Below are positions 48,956 to 57,073 of a DNA stretch of 64,000 nt, piece after piece. The notes beneath the pieces were generated by a model. The model did not search any database. It was not told the DNA's origin and saw only the letters and a list, made by a program, of their open reading frames with translations. The stretch lies in assembly GCF_016428585.1 (NCBI RefSeq), contig NZ_JAELVR010000008.1, forward strand, positions 1 through 64,000, given 5' to 3'. The position numbers and the translations under genes were made by a program. This stretch comes from Sedimentitalea arenosa (GTDB lineage: Bacteria > Pseudomonadota > Alphaproteobacteria > Rhodobacterales > Rhodobacteraceae). Position 1 is the first letter of the stretch. Each line of letters begins with the position of its first letter.

Positions 48956-49990
48956 ATGGCAGAGATCACCATTCGCGGCGCCGGCATCTTCGGCCTTTCG
49001 ATCGCCTGGGCCTGCGCCCGGCGCGGCGCGACGGTCCGCGTGATCGACCCGAACGGCCCCGGCGCGGGCGCCTCGGGCGGGCTTGTCGGGGCGCTGGCGC
49101 CGCATGTGCCGGAAAACTGGAACAGCAAGAAGGCGTTCCAGCTCGACAGCCTGCTTATGGCGCAGGCGTTCTGGGACGCGGTGCACGACACCGGCGGCGT
49201 CAGCGCCGGATACGGGCGCACCGGGCGGCTGCAACCGATCGCCGATGCCCGCGCGCTCGACCTCGCCCGCGTCCGCGCCGCCACCGCCGACACGCTCTGG
49301 CAGGGGGCCGCGACCTGGCGCGTTCTGCCCGCCTCCGAGCTGGGGCCCTGGGCCCCGCCCTCGGCCAGCGGCTTCCTGATCCACGACACGCTCAGCGCCC
49401 GGATGCACCCGCGCCACGCCTGCACCGCGCTGGTGGCGGCGCTCGCGGCGATGGGGGTGTCCGTCGCCCCCGACGGCCCCGACCGGGGGCGCGTAATCCA
49501 CGCGACCGGGGCCACCGGCCTGCGCGATCTGTCGAATGCGCTCGGCAAGCTGGTCGGCGCGGCGGTCAAGGGCCAGGCCGCGCTGCTGCGGTTCGATGCC
49601 CACAACGCTCCCCAGCTCTTCATCGACGGGCTGCATCTCGTGCCCCATGCCGATGGCACCCTCGCGATCGGCTCGACCAGCGAACGCGACTTCGACGCGC
49701 CGGACACGACCGACGCACAGCTTGACGCCCTGATCGACCGCGCCACGTCCGCGATGCCGGTGCTGCACGGCACCGAGGTGCTGGACCGCTGGGCCGGCCT
49801 GCGCCCCCGCAGCCGCAGCCGCGCGCCGATGCTGGGCGCGCATCCGTTGAAACCGGATCATTTCATCGCCAACGGAGGCTTCAAGATCGGCTTCGGCATG
49901 GCCCCGAAGATCGCCGAGGTGATGGCCGACCTCGTGCTGGACGATCACGACACGATCCCGCCGGACTTCCGGGTCGAGGCGTCGTTGTGA
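48956..49990 (+). CDS. FAD-dependent oxidoreductase, MnmC C-domain/DAO-like
   Basis: This 344-residue protein has a dinucleotide-binding start I-T-I-R-G-A-G-I-F-G-L-S-I-A-W near residues 4-18 and a DAO-superfamily fold. It has G-A-S-G-G-L-V-G-A-L-A-P-H near 38-50, as in MnmC, and a C-terminal W-A-G-L-R-P-R-S-R-S-R-A-P near 280. MnmC's second domain oxidatively removes the carboxymethyl group of the tRNA wobble nucleoside, and the divergent mnmD gene supports the same role. A general amino-acid oxidase function cannot be excluded. Confidence 0.78.
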   Translation: MAEITIRGAGIFGLSIAWACARRGATVRVIDPNGPGAGASGGLVGALAPHVPENWNSKKAFQLDSLLMAQAFWDAVHDTGGVSAGYGRTGRLQPIADARALDLARVRAATADTLWQGAATWRVLPASELGPWAPPSASGFLIHDTLSARMHPRHACTALVAALAAMGVSVAPDGPDRGRVIHATGATGLRDLSNALGKLVGAAVKGQAALLRFDAHNAPQLFIDGLHLVPHADGTLAIGSTSERDFDAPDTTDAQLDALIDRATSAMPVLHGTEVLDRWAGLRPRSRSRAPMLGAHPLKPDHFIANGGFKIGFGMAPKIAEVMADLVLDDHDTIPPDFRVEASL

Positions 49991-50520
49991 CCCCGCGCGC
50001 CGCGCTTCTCGCCCTCGGCTTCGGCCTGATCGCCGCCCTGCCGGCGGCCGCCGCCGACCCTTCCGCCAGCGCCGAGGCGAACCAGCCGCGCATCTGGATC
50101 GCGCTGTCTGGCGATCGGCTCGAACTGGACGGCCAGCGGGCGCGGCTGCGCGGCGTCCGCTGCGCACGGCCCGACACCGACGAGGGGCGCGCCGCCAAGG
50201 CGCTGCTCAACACCTTCCTGCGCGCGGGCCACGTGCGCTGCGCCCTGCGCGGCGGGCTCGCCGACTGCACCGTCAACGGCCGCGACATCAACGCCGAGAT
50301 GCGCAAGGTGCCCGGATGCACCGCCACCGACGATCCCCGTCCGCAGGATCAGGACCAGCTCGCCGGCACGGTGCTCGAACGCCGGATCTGCCCCGCCGAC
50401 CCCGACCTGCCCTGGCGCGTGCCCACCGGGCTTGGCCCGATGACCGAGCAACTCCGCCTGCTGCTCTACAGCCTGCACCTGGAATGGCGGGCCGAGTCGG
50501 GCGGCCCCTGCGGCCCCTGA
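49987..50520 (+). CDS. Secreted SNase-like protein lacking a clear active site
   Basis: This 177-residue protein starts with GTG in the overlap with the oxidoreductase stop. A signal peptide spans about residues 1-23 (A-L-L-A-L-G-F-G-L-I-A-A-L-P-A-A-A-A). The middle R-I-W-I-A-L-S-G-D-R-L-E-L-D-G-Q-R-A-R-L-R-G-V near 35-57 has the layout of staphylococcal-nuclease-type domains (G-D-T-x-x-x-x-G-x-x-V-R-L-x-G-I-D-A-P-E). Here the T and the D-A-P-E are replaced by R and R-C-A-R-P, so nuclease activity is doubtful. G-R-D-I-N-A-E-M near 98-105 also fits the fold. Six cysteines suggest disulfides in the periplasm. Confidence 0.6.
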   Translation: MTPRAALLALGFGLIAALPAAAADPSASAEANQPRIWIALSGDRLELDGQRARLRGVRCARPDTDEGRAAKALLNTFLRAGHVRCALRGGLADCTVNGRDINAEMRKVPGCTATDDPRPQDQDQLAGTVLERRICPADPDLPWRVPTGLGPMTEQLRLLLYSLHLEWRAESGGPCGP

Positions 50521-50530
50521 CACCCGGCGA

Positions 50531-51340
50531 TCAGAGCGCCGGCACCGCGTTCGCCTCCATCACCGACCGCCCGTCCGGCCCCCTGACCCACAGATCGGTG
50601 CCATGCCGGCACAGGGTCGCGGTCTCGAAATGCATCAGCGGCGAGGCGGCCCGGAACGAGAACTGCGCCAGCGGCCCCACCAGTTCCTCGGCCATCAGCA
50701 TCAGGTGCTGCGCCAGCAGCGGCCCATGCACCACCAGCCCCGCATAGCCTTCGACATCGCGCGCATAATCCAGATCGTAGTGGATGCGATGCCCGTTGAA
50801 GGTCAGCGCCGAATAGCGAAACAGCAGCGTCGAGGTGAACCCGACCTCGCGCGACTCGGTCTCGTCGGTGCGCGCCACCGGCGGCACCGGGCGCGGCGCC
50901 GACGCGTCCGGGTCCTGGCGATAGACCAGGTCCTGCCACTCGGTCAGGCAGACCTCGCCCGCCTGCCGGATCTCGTGGCGCAGGGTGACGAAACCCAGAG
51001 GCCCGCTGCGCCCATGCTTGTGCTCGGCCTTTTCCACCACCGTCCGGCGCTCGGCCGGACTCCCGGCGCGCAGCGGCGCGGCAAAGCCCAGACGCCCCCC
51101 GGCCCACATGCGGCGCGGCAGGCCCAGGTCGGGGATCAGGCCGCCGACTTTCGGATGCCCGTCCCGGCCCAGCGCCTCGGGCGGGTGCGGGGACCAGAAA
51201 TAGAGCTGGTGAAAGAAGGGCGGCAGCGGCGCCCCGGCGCCGATATCCGCAGGCTGGCCCAGCGCGACCTGGAACGCGGCGGCGCGGGCCGGATCCATCA
51301 TGTCCTCGCGGGTTTCGGTGGCGGGATGGGCGTGTTTCAT
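50531..51340 (-). CDS. FAS1-like/MaoC hydratase family protein
   Basis: This 269-residue two-hotdog protein resembles 3-methylfumaryl-CoA (mesaconyl-C4-CoA) hydratases and HTD2-type dehydratases. The N-terminal half contains P-P-F-F-H-Q-L-Y-F-W-S-P and M-W-A-G-G-R-L-G-F near 78-86. The C-terminal half has the hydratase active-site pattern F-N-G-H-R-I-H-Y-D-L-D-Y-A near 188-200 and Y-A-G-L-V-V-H-G-P-L near 206-215. The physiological acyl-CoA is not known. It stands alone, divergent from the VOC protein. Confidence 0.82.
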   Translation of the reverse strand: MKHAHPATETREDMMDPARAAAFQVALGQPADIGAGAPLPPFFHQLYFWSPHPPEALGRDGHPKVGGLIPDLGLPRRMWAGGRLGFAAPLRAGSPAERRTVVEKAEHKHGRSGPLGFVTLRHEIRQAGEVCLTEWQDLVYRQDPDASAPRPVPPVARTDETESREVGFTSTLLFRYSALTFNGHRIHYDLDYARDVEGYAGLVVHGPLLAQHLMLMAEELVGPLAQFSFRAASPLMHFETATLCRHGTDLWVRGPDGRSVMEANAVPAL

Positions 51341-51382
51341 GGCACTCAGGATAGAATCCGACACACCAAAGGACAATCGCCC

Positions 51383-51790
51383 ATGCCGCCCCGCCTGACC
51401 GCGCTCGACCACTTGGTGCTGACCGTCGCCGACATCCCGGCGACGCTGGCCTTCTATGCCGATGTGCTGGGCATGACCGCCGAAACCTTCCAGCCCGCCG
51501 ACGGCACGATGCGCCACGCGCTCAGGTTCGGCACCCAGAAGATCAACCTGCACCCCAGGGGCGGCGAATTCGACCCCAGGGCCACGCATCCCCGCCCCGG
51601 CAGCGCCGATCTCTGCTTCCTAACCGACCGGCCCCTCGCCGACTGGCAGGCGCATCTGCAGGCCCACGGCATCGCCGTGATCGACGGCCCGGTGCGCCGC
51701 ACCGGCGCCACCGGCCCGATCCGGTCGATCTACCTGCGCGACCCCGACGGCAACCTCATCGAGATCGCCACGCCCCTCACCGACGGCTAG
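51383..51790 (+). CDS. VOC family (glyoxalase-like) protein
   Basis: This 135-residue metal-dependent dioxygenase/glyoxalase fold has two beta-alpha-beta-beta-beta modules. Candidate ligands are His in A-L-D-H-L-V-L-T-V near 7-15 and Glu in N-L-I-E-I-A near 124-129, with D-P-D-G-N-L-I-E the usual signature. H-P-R-G-G-E-F near 56 is found in a subset sometimes called virulence-associated VOC proteins. The substrate is unknown. Confidence 0.87.
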   Translation: MPPRLTALDHLVLTVADIPATLAFYADVLGMTAETFQPADGTMRHALRFGTQKINLHPRGGEFDPRATHPRPGSADLCFLTDRPLADWQAHLQAHGIAVIDGPVRRTGATGPIRSIYLRDPDGNLIEIATPLTDG

Positions 51791-51799
51791 ACGCCGGCC

Positions 51800-52345
51800 T
51801 CAGCGGCCGATCTCGGCCCGCAGCTTGTCCATCAGCGCCTGCAACGTCTTGACGTAAAGCTCGCCCTTCAGCTGCTCCTTGTCATCGAACTGGTTGCGGC
51901 AATCGGCCAGATGCACTTCCGGCCCCTGCAGGATGCGGGTCTGGAACGGCACCATGAAACTGCGCAGCACCAGCTGCGCGCGCTCGCCCCCGGCGCGGCC
52001 CGCCGCCGCCGACATCACCGCCACCGGCTTGCCGGCCCAGGGGTTGCCCTCGGTGCGGCTGGACCAGTCCAGCGCGTTCTTCAGAACGCCCGGCGGCCCC
52101 TTGTTGTATTCCGGGGTCGAGATCACGATCGCATCGGCCATCGCGATCTGCTCGGCCAGCTTGCGCGCCGGCGCGGGCACGCCATCCGCCTCTTCGGCGT
52201 CGGCGTCGAACAGCGGCAAGCGCAAGTCGGCCTCGACGAACGCGCAGGGTCCGAACAGGCGCGCCGCCTCGCGGATCAGCTTGCGATTGGAGGACTCCGC
52301 GCGCAATGCGCCCGCGATGCCCAGCAGGACGGGGTCTGTCGTCAT
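51800..52345 (-). CDS. NADPH-dependent FMN reductase
   Basis: This 181-residue flavodoxin-like protein has a flavin phosphate loop G-A-L-R-A-E-S-S-N-R-K-L near 12-23 and the conserved T-P-E-Y-N-K-G-P-P-G-V-L-K-N-A-L-D-W near 77-94. The family (SsuE/ChrR/azoreductase-like) reduces flavins, quinones or metals. It converges on the VOC gene with 9 bases between stops. No oxygenase partner is adjacent. Confidence 0.88.
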   Translation of the reverse strand: MTTDPVLLGIAGALRAESSNRKLIREAARLFGPCAFVEADLRLPLFDADAEEADGVPAPARKLAEQIAMADAIVISTPEYNKGPPGVLKNALDWSSRTEGNPWAGKPVAVMSAAAGRAGGERAQLVLRSFMVPFQTRILQGPEVHLADCRNQFDDKEQLKGELYVKTLQALMDKLRAEIGR

Positions 52346-52409
52346 CTGTCGTGCCTTTCTCGGTCGTTTCGGAACCACCTAGGGGCGGCTCCGCTCCGGT
52401 CCAGCGATT

Positions 52410-53069
52410 TCAGGTATTGCGCGGAATGACGACGATCTCGACACGGCGGTTCTGCGCCTTGCCTTCCTCGGTCAGGTTCGAGGCCACGGGCTGCTCCTCG
52501 CCACGCCCGGCGGTGGTGATCCGGCTGCCGGTCACACCATCGGCCTGCAATATGCCCGCCACCGCGTTGGCCCGGCGCAACGACAGCCCCAGGTTATAGG
52601 TCGCATCGCCCGTGTTGTCGGTGTGGCCGATGATCTGCACCGTGCTGTCGGGATAGCGGTTCAGGTTCGTGGCGACCTTGGTCAACTCGCCCCGCAGCGA
52701 CGACCGCACGGTGGCGCTGTCGCTGTCAAAGGTGATGTCCTGCGGCAGCGACACGATCAACCTGTCGCCCGCGTTGGTGATGGTGATGCCGTCATTGGCC
52801 AGTTGCGAGCGCAGATCGGCCGCCTGCCGGTCCAGCTGGTTGCCCACGAGGCCTCCCGCCGCGGCGCCCGCCGCCGCCCCCAGCAGCAGGTTCGCGCCCT
52901 CGCCGCCGGTGGCCGCCGACAGGCCCGCCCCGACCGCCGCGCCCAGCAGCGCGCCCTGCTTGGCCTTGGCGTTGGGATCGTTGTTCATGGTCATGTTGGC
53001 CGGGTTGTTGCACGCAGCCAGTGCCAGCACGGCGCACAGCGCCGCGGATGCTTTGATCTTTCGGGTCAT
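52410..53069 (-). CDS. OmpA-family lipoprotein (YiaD-like)
   Basis: This 219-residue outer-membrane lipoprotein has a lipobox L-A-A-C with Cys20. A glycine-rich zipper (G-A-L-L-G-A-A-V-G-A-G-L, L-L-L-G-A-A-A-G-A-A-A-G-G-L near 40-75) typical of glycine-zipper proteins follows. The C-terminal OmpA peptidoglycan-binding domain (about 100-215) has I-I-G-H-T-D-N-T-G near 146-154, L-S-L-R-R-A-N-A-V and N-R-R-V-E-I-V near the end. It links the outer membrane to the cell wall. Confidence 0.9.
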   Translation of the reverse strand: MTRKIKASAALCAVLALAACNNPANMTMNNDPNAKAKQGALLGAAVGAGLSAATGGEGANLLLGAAAGAAAGGLVGNQLDRQAADLRSQLANDGITITNAGDRLIVSLPQDITFDSDSATVRSSLRGELTKVATNLNRYPDSTVQIIGHTDNTGDATYNLGLSLRRANAVAGILQADGVTGSRITTAGRGEEQPVASNLTEEGKAQNRRVEIVVIPRNT

Positions 53070-53207
53070 GTCGGTCTGCCTTCTGCTCAGAACGTCCCGT
53101 TTGTCGGGATCGGTTGCGCCCAGCATAGCACATCCGGCGCGGGACCGCTCAACCCGGAAAATCGCCGGTTTCGGCGAAACATCGCCCAAATCCGCGTGTA
53201 TTTGCGG

Positions 53208-54062
53208 TCAGCCGGCCTCGCTGCGGGCGGTTTCATAGGCCAGCATGGCCCGCTTGACCGGCAGACCCCAGTGATAGCCGCCCAGCCCGCCCGACTTGCG
53301 CAGCGCCCGATGACAGGGGATCAGCCAGCTCACCGGGTTGCGCCCGACCGCCGTGCCGACGGCGCGCACGGCGCGCGGGTTGCCGATCGCCTCGGCGATC
53401 TCGGAATAGGTCGTGACATGGCCCGTCGGGATCGCCAGCAGCGCCTCCCAGACCTTGATCTGGAACGGCGCGCCGATCAGGAACAGCGGCGCGCTGCGCA
53501 ACTCGGCGGTCTCCGCGCCGAAGGCCGCCAGCACCCAGGGCCGCAGCATCTTCGGGTCCTCGACGAACTCGGCCCGCGGCCAGCGCCCCAGCAGGTCGGC
53601 CATCGCGTGCTCCTCGCCGGTCTCGGCGGCGAAGCCGATGCCGCAGATGCCCTTGTCGGTGCCCATCACCAGCGCCGGGCCGAACGGGCTTTCGAACCAG
53701 CCCCAGCGGATCACCAGCCCCGCGCCCTCCCGCGCGAAGGCCCCCGGCGACATCGCCTCCCAGCGCAGGAACAGGTCGTGCAACCGGCCCGATCCGGACA
53801 GGCCGACACTGTGGCTGGCCGCCAGCGTGGTGAACCGGTCGCGCAGCAGGTTCTTGGCATGGCCCAGCGTCAGGTATTGCTGATAGCGTTTCGGAGACAC
53901 CCCGACCCAGCGGCTGAACAGGCGCTGGAAATGCGCCGGGCTCATGTCCATCTGCGCCGCCAGCTCCTCCAGCGTCAGCGTCTCGCCGCCCGAGTCGATC
54001 AGCTCGATCGCCCGGCGCATCACCTCGTAGTGATAGCCGCTTTCCTGCACCTGAACGTTCAT
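53208..54062 (-). CDS. Ada-like methylated-DNA--protein cysteine methyltransferase with AraC-type HTH
   Basis: This 284-residue repair protein joins an AraC HTH (about 10-110: L-T-L-E-E-L-A-A-Q-M-D-M-S-P-A-H-F-Q-R-L-F) to an MGMT domain. The alkyl-acceptor Cys is in I-P-C-H-R-A near 249, preceded by T-Y-S-E-I-A-E-A-I-G and R-A-V-G-T-A-V-G-R-N-P-V. It lacks the N-terminal zinc methylphosphotriester domain of full Ada, so it should repair O6-alkylguanine while its regulatory trigger is unclear. It is monocistronic. Confidence 0.9.
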   Translation of the reverse strand: MNVQVQESGYHYEVMRRAIELIDSGGETLTLEELAAQMDMSPAHFQRLFSRWVGVSPKRYQQYLTLGHAKNLLRDRFTTLAASHSVGLSGSGRLHDLFLRWEAMSPGAFAREGAGLVIRWGWFESPFGPALVMGTDKGICGIGFAAETGEEHAMADLLGRWPRAEFVEDPKMLRPWVLAAFGAETAELRSAPLFLIGAPFQIKVWEALLAIPTGHVTTYSEIAEAIGNPRAVRAVGTAVGRNPVSWLIPCHRALRKSGGLGGYHWGLPVKRAMLAYETARSEAG

Positions 54063-54223
54063 CGCGTGGTCCTCCTGTCGCGGTCGACACTACCCCCGGA
54101 GCGGCGGCGAAACGACCCGATTCCTGCGCAACCCGCACCGCGTCACAATTACACATTCGAATTGCAGAATTTATGACTAGGTATCTTTTGAACGCGCACC
54201 CTTCACCATCCGGAGTTCCAACC

Positions 54224-54655
54224 ATGAAGACGACACTCGCCAGCCTCGCCCTCGCCATCGGCCTCGTCACACCCGCGCTCGCCAGCGATCCCGACCGCCT
54301 CGTGACCGTCGTCACCTCGGACCAGCCGCAGGTGCAACTGATGTCGATGGTGCTGACCAACCAGGCCATCGCCCAGGGTCATCCTGCCCGCATCCTGCTC
54401 TGCGGCGCCGCCGCCGACATCGCGCTCAAGGACGCGCCCGACAGCGCCACCGCGCCGCAACCGCCCAAGGGCGCCAGCCCGCAGGCGCTGATGATGGCCG
54501 CGATGCAGAAAGGCGCGACCGTCGAAGTCTGCGCCATCTACCTGCCCGGACGCGGCGCCGACCGCTCGATCCTGCTCGACGGGGTCGGCGTGGCGCAACC
54601 GCCCGCCATGTCCGGCGCCATGATGGACGACGACACCATCGTCTGGTCGTTCTGA
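54224..54655 (+). CDS. Secreted DsrE-family-like protein
   Basis: This 143-residue protein has a signal peptide (M-K-T-T-L-A-S-L-A-L-A-I-G-L-V-T-P-A-L-A, cleavage near residue 20). The mature part resembles DsrE/DsrF folds: L-V-T-V-V-T-S-D-Q-P-Q-V near 25, A-I-A-Q-G-H-P-A-R-I-L-L-C-G near 47-60 and A-T-V-E-V-C-A-I-Y-L-P near 101-111. Two cysteines lie at the positions where sulfur-relay DsrE proteins have theirs. Periplasmic location differs from the cytoplasmic sulfur-transfer proteins. The family assignment is moderate. Confidence 0.7.
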   Translation: MKTTLASLALAIGLVTPALASDPDRLVTVVTSDQPQVQLMSMVLTNQAIAQGHPARILLCGAAADIALKDAPDSATAPQPPKGASPQALMMAAMQKGATVEVCAIYLPGRGADRSILLDGVGVAQPPAMSGAMMDDDTIVWSF

Positions 54656-54725
54656 CACCCGGCGAGGGACGGGCATCGCGCCTGTCCCTTGCCCTGCCGC
54701 GCAAGGACGGGCATATGCTGCCGTC

Positions 54726-55370
54726 ATGCCCAAGCAGCTCGACTATCACACGATCCGCGAGATCTTCGCCCGCTTCCACGCCGCCGACCCCGAACCCAAG
54801 GGCGAACTCGAGCATGTGAACGCCTACACGCTCGTCGTCGCCGTCGCGCTCTCCGCCCAGGCCACCGACGCCGGCGTGAACAAGGCCACCCGCGCACTGT
54901 TCCAGGTCGCCGACACCCCGCAGAAGATGCTCGATCTCGGCCTCGAGGGGCTGACCGACCACATCAAGACCATCGGGCTCTTTCGCCAGAAGGCGAAGAA
55001 CGTCATGCAGATGAGCCGGATCCTCGTCGAGCAATATGGCGGCGACGTGCCCAATTCCCGCGCCGCGCTGCAATCGCTCCCCGGCGTCGGGCGCAAGACC
55101 GCCAACGTGGTTCTGAACATGTGGTGGGGGATGCCCGCGCAGGCGGTCGACACCCACATCTTCCGCTTCGGCAACCGCAGCGGCGTCGCCGTCGGCAAGG
55201 ATGTCGTCTCGGTCGAACGCGCCATCGAAGACCACATCCCCGCCGATTTCCAGCAGCACGCCCATCACTGGATGATCCTGCACGGCCGCTACCACTGCAA
55301 GGCGCGCAAACCCATGTGCCCCACCTGCATCATCCGCGATCTCTGCCAGTACGAGGACAAGACCACATGA
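54726..55370 (+). CDS. nth: Endonuclease III
   Basis: This 214-residue DNA glycosylase/AP lyase removes oxidised pyrimidines. The helix-hairpin-helix L-P-G-V-G-R-K-T-A-N-V-V-L has the catalytic Lys124, and Asp143 is in V-D-T-H-I-F-R. The C-terminal [4Fe-4S] loop has Cys191, Cys198, Cys201 and Cys207 (C-x6-C-x2-C-x5-C). Its stop overlaps the start of the PfkB kinase by four bases. Confidence 0.96.
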   Translation: MPKQLDYHTIREIFARFHAADPEPKGELEHVNAYTLVVAVALSAQATDAGVNKATRALFQVADTPQKMLDLGLEGLTDHIKTIGLFRQKAKNVMQMSRILVEQYGGDVPNSRAALQSLPGVGRKTANVVLNMWWGMPAQAVDTHIFRFGNRSGVAVGKDVVSVERAIEDHIPADFQQHAHHWMILHGRYHCKARKPMCPTCIIRDLCQYEDKTT

Positions 55371-56356
55371 AGACCTATGACCTGGTCGGGATCGGCAACG
55401 CCGTCGTCGATGTCATCACCCAGTCCGACGACAGCTTCCTCGCCCATATGGGCATCGAGAAGGGCATCATGCAGCTGATCGAACGCGACCGCGCCGAACA
55501 GCTCTACGGTGCCATGAACGGCCGCACCCAGACCCCGGGCGGCTCGGTCGCCAACACCATCGCCGGGGCCGGCGCGCTGGGGCTCGACACCGCCTTCATC
55601 GGCCGGGTGCGCGACGACACGCTGGGCCATTTCTATGCCGACGCGATGAACGAGGCCGGGATCGATTTCGTCAACCCGCCGGTCGCCGATGGATCCGAGC
55701 CGACCTCGCGCTCGATGATCTTCGTCTCGCCCGACGGCGAACGCTCGATGAACACCTATCTCGGCATCTCGACCGGCCTGACCTCGGCCGACGTGCCGCC
55801 GGAGGTGTCGGGCAATGCCAACATCATGTTCCTCGAAGGCTACCTGTTCGATCACGACGCCGGCAAGACCGCCTTCCGCGAGGCCGCCCGCGCCACCCGC
55901 GCCGGCGGCGGCAAGACCGGCATCGCCATTTCCGATCCGTTCTGCGTCGACCGCCACCGGTCCGATTTCATCTCGCTGATCCAGCACGACCTCGATTTCG
56001 TCATCGGCAACGAGGCCGAGATCCAGTCGCTGTTCGAAACCGATCACCTCGACGACGCGCTGATGATGACCGCGGCCCTCTGCCCGCTGGTGGTCTGCAC
56101 CCGCTCGGGCGACGGCGTGTCGGTGATGGAGGGCACGACCCGCATCGACGTGCCGGTGCAGAAGATCACCCCGGTCGACGCCACCGGCGCCGGCGACCAG
56201 TTCGCCGCCGGCTTCCTGTTCGGGCTGGCGCGCGGCCGCGACCTGGAAACCTGCGCGCGGATCGGCTGCGTCTGCGCCACCGAGGTGATCTCGCATATCG
56301 GGCCGCGCCCGGAAACCGACCTGCGCGCGGTGCTGCGCGAACGGGGCCTGCTGTGA
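55367..56356 (+). CDS. PfkB-family carbohydrate/adenosine kinase
   Basis: This 329-residue kinase begins with Y-D-L-V-G-I-G-N-A-V-V-D-V near 3-15. It has the substrate region P-G-G-S-V-A-N-T-I-A-G-A near 57-68 and the PfkB signature 2 with catalytic Asp in D-A-T-G-A-G-D-Q-F-A-A-G-F-L near 268-281. It resembles the alphaproteobacterial proteins annotated as adenosine kinase; the sugar or nucleoside cannot be fixed from sequence. It is coupled to nth upstream and to a GNAT gene downstream. Confidence 0.88.
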   Translation: MKTYDLVGIGNAVVDVITQSDDSFLAHMGIEKGIMQLIERDRAEQLYGAMNGRTQTPGGSVANTIAGAGALGLDTAFIGRVRDDTLGHFYADAMNEAGIDFVNPPVADGSEPTSRSMIFVSPDGERSMNTYLGISTGLTSADVPPEVSGNANIMFLEGYLFDHDAGKTAFREAARATRAGGGKTGIAISDPFCVDRHRSDFISLIQHDLDFVIGNEAEIQSLFETDHLDDALMMTAALCPLVVCTRSGDGVSVMEGTTRIDVPVQKITPVDATGAGDQFAAGFLFGLARGRDLETCARIGCVCATEVISHIGPRPETDLRAVLRERGLL

Positions 56357-56952
56357 TCCTGCCCGACGGCTTTCACGACGTGCCACCGGGCAAGCTGGCG
56401 ACGGTGGTCACGCACCTCGAGATGCGCGCCCCCGCGGCCCCGCGCCCGGTGCCCGACCCCGACAGCCTGCGCCTCGCCCCCGTCGCGCGGCCGGACAGCG
56501 CCTGGTATCGCGACCTCTTCCGCCGGGTCGGCGGCGAGGACTGGCTCTGGTTCTCCCGCCTCACCCTCTCGGATCAGGCGCTGACGGACATCCTGCACCA
56601 CCCGGAGGTGACCGTTCTCGCGGTCATGGACGGCGAGACCGCCTGCGGCCTGCTCGAACTCGACTTCCGCGAGGCCGGCGCCTGCGAACTGGCCTTCTTC
56701 GGCCTCACCCGCGACCGGATCGGCGCCGGGGCGGGCCGGTGGCTGATGAACCACGCCATCCGCCTCGCCTGGGAGCGCCCGATCAACCGCTTTCACGTCC
56801 ATACCTGCACGCTGGACAGCCCCGCCGCGCTGCCCTTCTACATCCGCAGCGGGTTCGTGCCCCAGCGCCAGCAGGTCGAGATCGCCGACGATCCCCGGCT
56901 CACCGGAAAGCTGCCCGCCAGCGCCGGCCCCCACATCCCTCTCCTGGCCTGA
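56353..56952 (+). CDS. GNAT family N-acetyltransferase
   Basis: This 199-residue protein starts with GTG in a four-base overlap with the kinase gene. The acetyl-CoA-binding segment is F-G-L-T-R-D-R-I-G-A-G-A-G-R-W-L-M near 115-131, followed by H-V-H-T-C-T-L-D-S-P-A-A-L-P-F-Y-I-R-S-G-F near 148-168. The substrate is unknown. It is the last gene of the nth-kinase-GNAT operon. Confidence 0.87.
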   Translation: MILPDGFHDVPPGKLATVVTHLEMRAPAAPRPVPDPDSLRLAPVARPDSAWYRDLFRRVGGEDWLWFSRLTLSDQALTDILHHPEVTVLAVMDGETACGLLELDFREAGACELAFFGLTRDRIGAGAGRWLMNHAIRLAWERPINRFHVHTCTLDSPAALPFYIRSGFVPQRQQVEIADDPRLTGKLPASAGPHIPLLA

Positions 56953-57073
56953 CCACCGACCCGCCCTGTCGTAAACAAGGCCCCATGCGGCGCTGCAGCA
57001 AAAGCGACGCCCGTCAGCACGCCTAGGGTGGCCCGACGCGATCGGACCGCAACGCGCGAGAAGGGGGCACGCC

